From positions 1 to 64,000 of the forward strand of contig JAIRYW010000039.1 of the NCBI GenBank assembly GCA_031267645.1: a stretch of DNA of 64,000 nucleotides, given 5' to 3'. The notes under the pieces were generated by a model. That model had not been told where the DNA came from and ran no database searches. It saw only the letters and a list, made by a program, of their open reading frames with translations. Both the position numbers and the translations under genes were made by a program. Shown here in pieces: positions 33,386 to 46,300 of this stretch. Every line of letters starts with the position of its first letter. The first letter of the stretch is position 1. Source of the stretch: Propionibacteriaceae bacterium. Lineage in GTDB: Bacteria; Actinomycetota; Actinomycetes; Propionibacteriales; Propionibacteriaceae.

Positions 33386-33482
33386 CCCCCCAGTCTGCCC
33401 CAGTTCGCCGCCGTCGTTGGGCCCGCCCTGAGGCGGAGTCGTGGAATCAAAGCCGCCGGAGATGGATCCTGCGATGCGCGCG

Positions 33483-33548
33483 GGATGACGGAGACCGAGG
33501 CGGTGGCACTGCCCCCCCCCCCCGCGCAGGATGACGGAGACCGAGGCG
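33483..33548. repeat. Direct repeat flanking a 12-C homopolymer
   Basis: GGATGACGGAGACCGAGGCG occurs at 33483-33502 and again at 33529-33548, and a diverged third copy lies near 33566. Between the two perfect copies is an uninterrupted run of 12 cytosines (33512-33523). It is intergenic, between the aminopeptidase and DUF3566 genes. Such runs are prone to slippage and sequencing error. Confidence 0.8.
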
Positions 33549-33599
33549 ACGGGACTGGCCCTGCGTAGGACGACGGAGGCCGGGACGATGAGAGCTGGC

Positions 33600-35525
33600 T
33601 CAGTCCTCGGCCAGGGTGATCTCGATGCCGCCCATGATGTTGGCGGCCAGGTTGTACAAGAAGGCCAAGACGGTGGCCAGGGCGGTGATGATGATGACGT
33701 CGAGGACGCCGAGCAGGGCGGCCAGGCCGACCGCCCGCTGGGTGTTGACGTAAGTCTTGATGTCGAAGACGGAGGCTGAGTCCGGGTTGGTCAAAACGGT
33801 CGAGACTAGGTCGTTGACGGCCTGGTAGAGCCCGGTCGAGTCGATCACGGTGAAGACCACGAAGACCGCCACCACCATCATGATGGCCCCGGCCACGCCG
33901 AATAGCAGCGATGTCTTCATGACCGACCAGGGGTCGATCCGAGCCACCCGGAGGCGGGCTTTACGGGTCTGGCGCACCTTCGAGGTCGGAGTGGCCGGAC
34001 GGATGGTGGTCGGGGTGACGGGCTTGGCCAAGCCGGTCGGCGCCGGAGCCGGGATCGCGGCGGGCAGTGGAGCGGACAGGCCCGTCCGAGGCACCGCCCC
34101 CAGATGGCCGGTCGGGGTGGCCGAGTGGTGAGCCGGCAGGTTCTGCCACTGACCCGGACCGCTGGCCGAACCAGCCGACGGCCGTTCGGCTTCGACCCCG
34201 TCGCTGTTCGGCTGGGACTCCTCGGTCGGGGCGACGTCAGCCGGAGCCGCGGCGGGCTGGTCGGTGGCGGTCGTCTTCTCCCAGAAGCGGCGGAAGCGGC
34301 GGTCGGGTTTGGGAGCTTTGGAGTCCGGGTCGGCGGAAGCGGTTTCGTCCGGGAAAGCGGCCTCGGTCGGCCGCGCCCCCGGGTCGGCCGAAGCGGCCGG
34401 TTGGGAGGGGGGGACCGCTTCGGGCTGGCTCCAGGGCCGGCTGGTCGAGGCTGGGGCCGGAGCCGTAACCGGGCTGGCCCAAGGCTTGGCGGTGGCGGGG
34501 GTCCTGGATTCCCGCACCGGACCGGGCCCGGCTTCGATCGGGCCGGTCGACTCGGACAGGCCCGAGGACGGGACCGCGGCCGCCGAGCCAGAGGACGAAT
34601 CGACCGCGGCCGAACCGGACGACGAAGCGACGGCCGAGGGAGCGGATGTGCCAGCGCCGGCCGAGGGACCAGATGAGCCAACGACTGTCGACGGGTCGGA
34701 CGAGCCAGCGGCGACCGACGGGCCGGACAGCGAGGCGACGGCCGAGGGACTGGAGGCTGAGGCGGCGCCCGTCGGAATGGGCGCCCAGGCGGCGGCCGAC
34801 GAACCGGACCTGCCGGCGACAGCCGAAGGACCGGACGACGCCAACGGGGCCGACGGACCGGACCTGCCAGTGGCGGTCGAGGAACCAGATGAGCCAGCGA
34901 CGGTCGAGGGACCGGATGACGCCAGCGCGGCCGACCTGCCGGCGACGGCCGAGAGACCGGACGACGCCAGCGCCACGGAGCCGGATGGCCCAGCGGCCGC
35001 CGACGTTCCAGCGGAGGCGCCGCCGGCCGAAGCGGCGAGCGGGCTGGACGACTCGGCTGATGGGCTGGACCCGGCGGCCGACAGGCTGGACGACGCGACC
35101 GCGGCCGACGGGCTGGCGGGAGAGCCGGCGACCGACTCGGTCGGCGAACTGACTGGGGTGGCAGTCGCCCCGGGGGCGGCCGGGGCGACTGCCGGCGCCG
35201 CCGCGCCAGCGGCGGACTGGGCGGCGGCGGGCGGGGTTGAGTCGAGGCGGGGGGCGGGTGGGCTGGCGGGAGACGGGGCGGTCGACGGCCGGTCGGTCGA
35301 ATCGCGTTGGAGGCGCTTGTCCCGATTGGCCAAGCTGGCGGCGATCGATTGTGAGATCTTGCTCATGCCGAAATGCTGACTCCCGTCGGACGCCGCCGGG
35401 GCGGCGGCCGGTGCGGACGGGCCAGCCGGAGTGGGCGCCGTGGCCCGCTCGAGCGGAATCGGTCCAGTCGTCTCTTCGGGCAAGCCAGAGCTGTCAGGGA
35501 GTGATCCAGGCGCTGGACTACTCAC
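33600..35525 (-). CDS. DUF3566 membrane protein with very long low-complexity N-terminal region
   Basis: The last about 110 residues are the DUF3566 domain. It has two transmembrane helices (MKTSLLFGVAGAIMMVVAV and GVLDVIIITALATVLAFLYN) around a short loop, preceded by basic KARLRVARIDPWSV. This family is found next to gyrA across actinobacteria and its function is unknown. The remaining about 530 residues are Ser/Ala/Pro/Gly-rich, with degenerate SSGPSAVAGSSG repeats, then a Lys/Arg-containing stretch. Most DUF3566 proteins have far shorter N-terminal tails. The GTG start (VSSPAPGSLPD) is chosen because GAGGAGGGG lies 8 bases upstream. Confidence 0.88.
   Translation of the reverse strand: MSSPAPGSLPDSSGLPEETTGPIPLERATAPTPAGPSAPAAAPAASDGSQHFGMSKISQSIAASLANRDKRLQRDSTDRPSTAPSPASPPAPRLDSTPPAAAQSAAGAAAPAVAPAAPGATATPVSSPTESVAGSPASPSAAVASSSLSAAGSSPSAESSSPLAASAGGASAGTSAAAGPSGSVALASSGLSAVAGRSAALASSGPSTVAGSSGSSTATGRSGPSAPLASSGPSAVAGRSGSSAAAWAPIPTGAASASSPSAVASLSGPSVAAGSSDPSTVVGSSGPSAGAGTSAPSAVASSSGSAAVDSSSGSAAAVPSSGLSESTGPIEAGPGPVRESRTPATAKPWASPVTAPAPASTSRPWSQPEAVPPSQPAASADPGARPTEAAFPDETASADPDSKAPKPDRRFRRFWEKTTATDQPAAAPADVAPTEESQPNSDGVEAERPSAGSASGPGQWQNLPAHHSATPTGHLGAVPRTGLSAPLPAAIPAPAPTGLAKPVTPTTIRPATPTSKVRQTRKARLRVARIDPWSVMKTSLLFGVAGAIMMVVAVFVVFTVIDSTGLYQAVNDLVSTVLTNPDSASVFDIKTYVNTQRAVGLAALLGVLDVIIITALATVLAFLYNLAANIMGGIEITLAED
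34560..35120 (-). repeat. Ser/Ala/Gly-rich degenerate coding repeats
   Basis: Within the DUF3566 gene the translation cycles through imperfect units such as SSGPSAVAGSSG and ASSGPSTVAGSSG about a dozen times. Units vary in both length and sequence. The region is presumably disordered and prone to copy-number change. Confidence 0.75.
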
Positions 35526-35649
35526 GATCGTTCCCCTCCTCATCGCTCTGATCCGGCCGACCGGACCAAGCTGACCGCGTTCTTAGAACGACTGGCCTGA
35601 ACCGTTCCGCCGCCGACGAACGGATCGACCGGGCAGCCGGACCAGCTCG

Positions 35650-38421
<2,772 letters not shown>

Positions 38422-38507
38422 CGATTAGTTCCTTCACTGCTGGTGATCGGATTGTTGAAGGCCGCTGGTGGCTGGATCCGGAGCGGGCCGGATCGAGCCG
38501 AAGCGGT

Positions 38508-40535
<2,028 letters not shown>

Positions 40536-40828
40536 GGATCTCCTCAACATTGGCTCAGGACGCTCTCCGATGTCGATCGCCCAAGACCGAGTCGTCGAAT
40601 TGCTGCGGCGGACCGCCCCGCCCGGACGACGTTACGGCCCATGTCGGCAATTATAGCTCTTCGCCGGACCGAGCGTGTCGTCGATCGATCGTTTATGGTC
40701 TCAGATTTGGCTCTGAACGGCCGAAAATGGGCACTGGAGGCCTTACGACCCCATCGATGTACCCCCCCGTTGAGGTTGGCCGCCCCGACCTTGTCCGGGC
40801 CGGTTGGGCCACCGGCCGACGACTCCGA
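40536..40828. promoter_or_regulatory. gyrB upstream region
   Basis: A 293-base non-coding gap contains the gyrB promoter on the minus strand and the 3' flank of the FGGY kinase gene. Somewhat AT-richer sequence around 40645-40730 is the best place for the promoter. No DnaA-box cluster or gene is seen. Confidence 0.4.
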
Positions 40829-42388
40829 TCAGCGGTACTTCTCTTGGAAGGCCACCACGGTCTCGAAGGTGCGCCCGTGCATGGCCTGGTAGATCTCCTG
40901 CCAAGCCCGGTAGGCGTCTTGGTAACGCTCGACCTGGGCCGGGTCGGGTTCGTAGTGGCCGGAGACGTGGACCATGTTGGCCGCCCCGCGCGAGAAATCG
41001 GAGTAGACGCCGACGCCGACCGCCGCCACGATGGCGGCGCCCAGGGCCGGAGCCCGGTCGCAGGCCACCGTCTCACAGGGCCGGTTGTAGATGTCGGCTT
41101 GCATCTGGCACCAGAAATCGGACCGCGAGATGCCACCGGTCAAACGGACGGTGTCGAACTGGGGCACATGGCTGGCCACCAGGGCGTCGAACAGATCGCG
41201 GAACTCGAAGCAGATCCCCTCCAGGGTGGCCCGCACCAGGTCGGCCCGGCTGTGGGCGAAGGTCATGCCGACGTAGGTCGCCCTGGCCTTGGCGTCGTAG
41301 TGCGGCGTGTTGGCGCCTTGCAGATAGGGCAGGAAGAAGCAGCCGTTGGCCCCGGGGGCGGAGCGCGAGGCGGCCAGGGTGAGGGAGTCGTAGACCTCGA
41401 AGGCGTTGCTGTCGCCGTCGGCCCCGTCGTCGATCTCGGCCTTGCACCACTTCAGGGCGCTGCCGGCGGTGTTGGACTGGGCCTCCATGACGTACGCCCC
41501 GTCCGGGGTGCCCAAGACATGGCATTTACGCTGGGGGTCGCGCAGGAGGGAGAAGGAGCGTCCGGCCGCGATGCCGGCCGCGCCGCCGCAGGCGTAGGCC
41601 ATGCGTTGGTCGATGCAACCGGAGCCCAAGCCGCCCGACTGATGGTCGCCGGTGCCCATCACCAGCGGCGTGCCGGCGGCCAGGCCGGTGCGGGCCTCGA
41701 CCTCGGCCGTGACCTGGCCGATGATCTCGCCCGGCTGGCGCAGGGGGGCCAATTTGTCGGGGTCGACCCCGAAGACCTGGCACAAGGCCGGGCTGTAGGC
41801 CAAGGTCTTGTCGTTCAGCTGCAACCAGGGCGTGTTGGTGGTGTCGTCGTAGTAGTCGTCGGCCCCGTAGGCCTTCGTCATCAGGCCCATCATGGTGTGG
41901 ATCCGGCTGGCCCGGTGGTAGGCCTGAGGGTCGTGGGCCATGATCCACTGCAGCTTGGCTGAGGCCTGGGTCGGCCCCAAGGGCATGCCGGTGCTGTCGT
42001 AGAGCTTGCTCAAGCTCCAGCCGGCGGCCTGCAAACGAGCTTCCATCAGCCCCAGCTGGTCGACCGCCCGGAGGTCCTGCCAGATGATGATGGGCGCGGT
42101 GAAACCGCCCTCCGGGTCGCGCGTGGCGATGGTGCAGCGGAAGACGTCGAAGCTGACCCCGGCCACCTCACGGGGGTCGATCTGGGCCCGGGCCAAGGCC
42201 ATCCGGGTGGTCTCGTGGAGCGTCTCGACCATGGCCGGACCCTCGCACTCGACCCGCCCCACGCCGGGGTAGGTCAGCGGGTTGGCGGCCTGGCCCAAGG
42301 CGATCAGATTGCCCTTGAAATCGAACACGACAGTACGGCTGCTGGTGGTGCCGCAATCGACGGCCACCAGGTATCTCTTCTCCGTCAC
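40829..42388 (-). CDS. FGGY-family carbohydrate kinase
   Basis: This 519-residue sugar kinase has the N-terminal phosphate loop VAVDCGTTSSRTVVFD and, in the second domain, MGTGDHQSGGLGSG and the adenosine-binding RLTGGISRSDFWCQM. Length and fold fit xylulokinase, gluconokinase, ribulokinase and the AI-2 kinase LsrK; IIIWQDLRAVDQ is the family's W-x-D-x-R element. Substrate cannot be chosen by eye. Its GTG start follows a GGGGGTG purine run. It is separate from the galactose genes upstream, with about 230 bases between. Confidence 0.85.
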   Translation of the reverse strand: MTEKRYLVAVDCGTTSSRTVVFDFKGNLIALGQAANPLTYPGVGRVECEGPAMVETLHETTRMALARAQIDPREVAGVSFDVFRCTIATRDPEGGFTAPIIIWQDLRAVDQLGLMEARLQAAGWSLSKLYDSTGMPLGPTQASAKLQWIMAHDPQAYHRASRIHTMMGLMTKAYGADDYYDDTTNTPWLQLNDKTLAYSPALCQVFGVDPDKLAPLRQPGEIIGQVTAEVEARTGLAAGTPLVMGTGDHQSGGLGSGCIDQRMAYACGGAAGIAAGRSFSLLRDPQRKCHVLGTPDGAYVMEAQSNTAGSALKWCKAEIDDGADGDSNAFEVYDSLTLAASRSAPGANGCFFLPYLQGANTPHYDAKARATYVGMTFAHSRADLVRATLEGICFEFRDLFDALVASHVPQFDTVRLTGGISRSDFWCQMQADIYNRPCETVACDRAPALGAAIVAAVGVGVYSDFSRGAANMVHVSGHYEPDPAQVERYQDAYRAWQEIYQAMHGRTFETVVAFQEKYR

Positions 42389-42599
42389 GCCGCACCCCCT
42401 GACGTGTGACTGTACAAGGGCGGCTCAAGCCGATTGGGGGAGCGGCTTGGCCCCTGGACTGCGGTCCAACTTAGCCGGGCCGACCCAGGCTGGGCAAGAC
42501 CGCCGCCGGCCACTGACACGGTCCGCCCGGGCCGACCGGCGGACCGGCCGCTCCGGCCCTCCCCCAGCGGCTCCGGTCGGCGGTCGCATTCTGAAAGAT
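42389..42599. other. Intergenic region, FGGY kinase to galE
   Basis: About 210 GC-rich bases with no gene that I can support. The FGGY kinase promoter should lie here on the minus strand. Confidence 0.35.
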
Positions 42600-42616
42600 G
42601 TCAATTAAAAATTGAC
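42600..42616 (-). terminator. AT-rich inverted repeat at the galE stop codon
   Basis: GTCAATT, AAA and AATTGAC form a perfect 7-bp inverted repeat that abuts the galE stop codon. It stands out as AT-rich in this GC-rich DNA. It might end galE transcripts weakly or be a protein-binding site. Confidence 0.4.
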
Positions 42617-43584
42617 TACATGCCAGCCGGGCGGGCGGCCGCCCAATCCGAGGCCACCATCTGATCGATCGAGTGGCGCATGCTCCAATCCAGGTCTGCG
42701 GCGGCCAGGTCGGCGGCGGCCACGATCCGAGCCGGGTCGCCCGGCCGCCGCGGCTGTACCACCGGCTCGAAGGGGAGGCCGGTGACGCGGGCGAAGGCGT
42801 CCATGATCTGGCGCACCGACAGACCCAGGCCAGAGCCCAGGTTGTAGACCGGGCGCAGTGGGCGGCCGGCGGACAAGGCGGCGGCGGCCACGGCGTGGCT
42901 GTGGGCCAGGTCCTGGACGTGGACGTAGTCGCGCACGCAGGTGCCGTCCGGCGTCGGATAGTCGTCGCCGAAGATCTGCGGTGTGCCCTGGGCGCGCAGA
43001 CGCCCGATCACCAGCGGGAAGAGGTTGTGCGGGCTGGTGTCGTAGACCTCGGGCGTGCCGGAGCCGACGACGTTGAAATAGCGCAGGGAGACCTGGCGCA
43101 GACTGGGCCGGGCCAAGGCCTGGTCGCGCAGCAGCCACTCGCCGATCAGCTTGGTCTCGCCGTAGGGCGACTCCGGATGGGTCTCGGTCTGCTCCGTCAC
43201 CAACTCGACCGTCGGGGTGCCGTAGACCGAAGCCGACGACGAGAAGACGAAATTGTCGACGCCGACGGCCGCGGCGGCGGCCAGCAGGGAGACCATGCCG
43301 GTCACGTTCTGGGTGTACGTGTGCAAGGGCCGGGACACTGAGACGCCGGCGTATTTGAAGCCGGCCAGGTGCACCACGCCAGCCACCGACCAGTCGCGCA
43401 GGGTGCGCTCGACCAGATCCTGGTCGATCACGTCGCCGACCACGAAGGGGACGCCCGCCGGCACGAACTCGGCCCGCCCGCTGGACAGGTCGTCGATCAC
43501 GACCGGCTCGAAGCCGTGTTCGGCCAAGGCCCGCACGACGTGGGCGCCGATGTACCCGGCCCCGCCAGTCACCAACCAGCGCAT
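42616..43584 (-). CDS. galE: UDP-glucose 4-epimerase
   Basis: This 322-residue extended short-chain dehydrogenase interconverts UDP-galactose and UDP-glucose. The NAD motif is TGGAGYIGAH (7-16), the catalytic Ser lies in SSSASVYG and the Tyr/Lys pair is in YGETK. RYFNVVGSGTPEVYD and QIFGDDYPTPDGTCVRDYVHV are typical of GalE. It begins 2 bases after the stop of the uridylyltransferase gene, so the two form an operon, divergent from galK. Confidence 0.94.
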   Translation of the reverse strand: MRWLVTGGAGYIGAHVVRALAEHGFEPVVIDDLSSGRAEFVPAGVPFVVGDVIDQDLVERTLRDWSVAGVVHLAGFKYAGVSVSRPLHTYTQNVTGMVSLLAAAAAVGVDNFVFSSSASVYGTPTVELVTEQTETHPESPYGETKLIGEWLLRDQALARPSLRQVSLRYFNVVGSGTPEVYDTSPHNLFPLVIGRLRAQGTPQIFGDDYPTPDGTCVRDYVHVQDLAHSHAVAAAALSAGRPLRPVYNLGSGLGLSVRQIMDAFARVTGLPFEPVVQPRRPGDPARIVAAADLAAADLDWSMRHSIDQMVASDWAAARPAGM

Positions 43585-43586
43585 CT

Positions 43587-44954
43587 TCAGTCTCCTTCCA
43601 ACCAGGTCCCGTCCGGCACCGTGCCGGAGCCGGACAGGCGCACCCGCCCCGCCACTTGGACGTCGGCGCCGAAGCGCCAGTCGCCCTCGACGGTCAGACT
43701 GGCCGAGTCGGCCAGGCGCAGGGGGAACGGCAGGCGGGCTTCGAAGTCCGCCAGACGACCGTAATAAGTCTTGTCCAGGGACAGCACCGGCAGGTCGCTG
43801 GTGCGGGCCAGCGGGATGTGGTCCGGGCCCAAGCTGTAGACGTCCGAGCGCAACAGAGCCAGCTCGTTGGTGGTCTTGACCGGCAGGAAACGACGGCGCG
43901 ACACGGCCACGGCGGCGGCCCCCTCGAAGACCTCGATGGCGGCCCCCATGGCGGATTCGATCTGGTACACCGCCGGCGAGGCCGGATCGTTCGGATCGAC
44001 CGTCTTGGCGTTGCGGATCAGCGGCAGCCGCAGCACTCCGCCGGTGGCGGCCAGCTTGGCTTTGAGAGCCGGCAGGTCGAACCAGAGATTGTTGCAGTGG
44101 GTGTACGGGTGGACGGCCGCGTCGGTGAAATGGACCATGTCCTGGGCCGGCGTCTGGGCCGACTCGCGCAAGATCAGCCGCCCGTCCGAGCGCCGCCGGG
44201 CCAGATGGCCGCCTTTCAAATCCATCTCCGTGCGCAAAGTGACTTCAGCCGCGAAGGGGGCGCCGCTGCGGGCGAACCAGCCGGCCAGGGCGGGCGACGG
44301 GGCGCAGCCCAAATTGTCCGAGTTGGAGACCGAGGCGTACCGCATCCCGGCTGCGATCAAGCGGTCCAGCAGGCCGGAGTCGAGCAGGGTCGGATAGAGG
44401 TCGCCGTGGCCGGGCGGGCACCACTCCAGCCGGCGGTTGGCCGGCCACTCGACCGGGTGGAGGTCGGCCCGCAGCAGCTTCGGCTCTTGGCTTTGGACCA
44501 TGTCCAAGGGCAGGTCCCCGACGGCCAGGTCAGGGTACGCCGCTAGGGCGGCCAGGCAGTCGGCCCGGGTGTTGAAGGAGTGCAGGAAGACCAAGGGCAA
44601 GCGGACCTGGTAAGTCCGGCGGACGTGCTGGACCTGACGGGCGATCAGGTCCAGGAAGGTCAGCCCGTCGCGCACCGGCAACAAGGACTTGGCCCGGTCC
44701 AGACCCATCGAAGTGCCCAGCCCGCCGTTCAAACGGATGACGACGGTCTGAGCCAGGGCCTGGCGGTCGCCCGGTTGTTCGGCCTGGTCGTCGACCCGCT
44801 CCGGTTGGTCCTCCGGTTCGATCTGCCGCTCCGGGATCAGGCCGGTCGAGCCGGAGGCCAGTTCGGCGTAGTAATGGGCGAAAATGCTGCACGCGGTCGG
44901 ATTGACCCCGGCCGCGCGCATCTTGGCCAGGGCCAGTTCGAGTCCTTCGGGCAC
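43587..44954 (-). CDS. UTP-hexose-1-phosphate uridylyltransferase (UDPGP family)
   Basis: This 455-residue nucleotidyltransferase of the eukaryotic-type UDPGP family has the signature VIRLNGGLGTSMGLDRAKSL, then FLHSFNTRADC, the LEWCPPGHGDLYPTL block and SVSNSDNLGC. A C-terminal beta-helix-like region (VEGDWRFGADVQVAGRVRLSG) follows. Such enzymes make UDP-glucose from UTP and glucose-1-phosphate, and bifidobacterial relatives also use galactose-1-phosphate. As galK and galE flank it and no galT is present, it may replace GalT. The GTG giving VPEGLELALAKMRAAG is used because upstream sequence belongs to the divergent promoter. Confidence 0.88.
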   Translation of the reverse strand: MPEGLELALAKMRAAGVNPTACSIFAHYYAELASGSTGLIPERQIEPEDQPERVDDQAEQPGDRQALAQTVVIRLNGGLGTSMGLDRAKSLLPVRDGLTFLDLIARQVQHVRRTYQVRLPLVFLHSFNTRADCLAALAAYPDLAVGDLPLDMVQSQEPKLLRADLHPVEWPANRRLEWCPPGHGDLYPTLLDSGLLDRLIAAGMRYASVSNSDNLGCAPSPALAGWFARSGAPFAAEVTLRTEMDLKGGHLARRRSDGRLILRESAQTPAQDMVHFTDAAVHPYTHCNNLWFDLPALKAKLAATGGVLRLPLIRNAKTVDPNDPASPAVYQIESAMGAAIEVFEGAAAVAVSRRRFLPVKTTNELALLRSDVYSLGPDHIPLARTSDLPVLSLDKTYYGRLADFEARLPFPLRLADSASLTVEGDWRFGADVQVAGRVRLSGSGTVPDGTWLEGD

Positions 44955-45018
44955 GCCTGCGATTATAAAGGGCGGACCGGTCGCGGACCGGTCGACGCCA
45001 CCACCGCCGGAGGATGCC
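44955..45018. promoter_or_regulatory. Divergent promoter between uridylyltransferase and galK
   Basis: Only 64 bases separate the two start codons. GGACCGGTCGC/GGACCGGTCG is a direct repeat of the palindrome GACCGGTC, a possible operator. GGAGGATG supplies the galK ribosome site. Confidence 0.45.
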
Positions 45019-46188
45019 ATGACGGACGCCGCCACCGCAGCAGTTGAATTGTTTGAACAGGTCTACGGCGGTCCGCCGGCCGGGGTCTGGCAGTCGCCCG
45101 GACGGGTCAATCTGATCGGCGAGCACACCGACTACAACGACGGCTTGGTGTTGCCGATCGCCCTGCCCCAACGTACTTTCGCCGCCGTCCGTCCTCGGAC
45201 CGACCGGCGGCTACGCCTGGCCTCGTCCGGCCAGACCGGCCAGACCGAGGTCGAGTTGGACCAGATCGCCCCCGGCCACCCGGCCGATTGGGCGCGCTAC
45301 CCGGCCGGCGTGCTGTGGGCCCTGGCCCGGGCCGGCCACATCACGCCAGGTTTGGACGTGGCCATCGCCTCGGACGTCCCGATCGGAGCCGGCCTGTCCA
45401 GTTCGGCCGCTTTGGAGGGCGCCGTGGGAGCGGCCCTGTCCGACTTGGCCGGCCTCGGTTTACTGGCCGACGACGAGGGCCGGCGCCAGCTGGCCGAGTT
45501 GTGCCAACAGGCCGAGAACGAGATCGCCCTGGCCCCCACCGGCGGCATGGACCAAGCCGCCAGCCTGCGCTCGCGGGCCGGCCACGCCCTCTACCTGGAT
45601 TGCGCCGACGGCTCGGTCAGCCACGTCCCCTTCGACTTGACGGCGGCCGGGATGGTCTTGCTGGTGGTCGACACCGGGGCCACCCACGCCCTGGGCGACG
45701 GCCAGTACGGCTCCCGCCGGGCCGACTGCGAACAGGCCGCCAGCCAACTCGGCCTGCATAGCCTGCGCGCCCTCGACCCGGCCGAGTTGGAACACGCCCT
45801 GGGCGACCTGTCGCATCAGCGCTTGCGCCAACGGACCCGCCACGTGGTGACCGAGATCGAGCGCGTGCGCCAAGCCGTGGCCGCCTTGGAGCGGAGCGAC
45901 CTGGTCGGCTTGGGCCGTCTCTTCACGGCCTCCCACCTCTCGTTGCGGGACGACTACGAAGTCTCCGCCCCCGAGTTGGACACCGTGGTCGACACCGCCC
46001 TGGCCGGCGGCGCCCTGGGGGCGCGTATGACCGGCGGCGGTTTCGGCGGCTCGGCCATCGTCCTGACCCCGACCGAGGCCGTGGCCGAGCTGCGCCAGGC
46101 CATCGACCAAGCTTTCCTGCAGGCCGGTCACGCCAGTCGGCCGACCTTCTTCGAAGCCGTCGCGGCGGGACCCGGCGGCCCCGCCTGA
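45019..46188 (+). CDS. galK: Galactokinase
   Basis: This 389-residue GHMP kinase phosphorylates galactose at C1 with ATP. The galactokinase signature GRVNLIGEHTDYNDG is at about residues 29-43, and the ATP loop PIGAGLSSSAALEGAVG and the C-terminal motif GARMTGGGFGGSAI are intact. It is divergent from the galE/uridylyltransferase pair, completing a Leloir-type route without galT. GGAGG precedes the ATG. The N-terminal helix AAVELFEQVYGGPPAGVW is standard for the family. Confidence 0.95.
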   Translation: MTDAATAAVELFEQVYGGPPAGVWQSPGRVNLIGEHTDYNDGLVLPIALPQRTFAAVRPRTDRRLRLASSGQTGQTEVELDQIAPGHPADWARYPAGVLWALARAGHITPGLDVAIASDVPIGAGLSSSAALEGAVGAALSDLAGLGLLADDEGRRQLAELCQQAENEIALAPTGGMDQAASLRSRAGHALYLDCADGSVSHVPFDLTAAGMVLLVVDTGATHALGDGQYGSRRADCEQAASQLGLHSLRALDPAELEHALGDLSHQRLRQRTRHVVTEIERVRQAVAALERSDLVGLGRLFTASHLSLRDDYEVSAPELDTVVDTALAGGALGARMTGGGFGGSAIVLTPTEAVAELRQAIDQAFLQAGHASRPTFFEAVAAGPGGPA

Positions 46189-46300
46189 CGGCGCTCGATC
46201 AGCCGCCTGGGGAGCGGCGTCGGCCCACAATTGGTGAGGCCTGTCCAAAGGCGCCAAACTAGCGCCAGAAATAACCTCGCCGACTCCGTCAGACTGGTGA

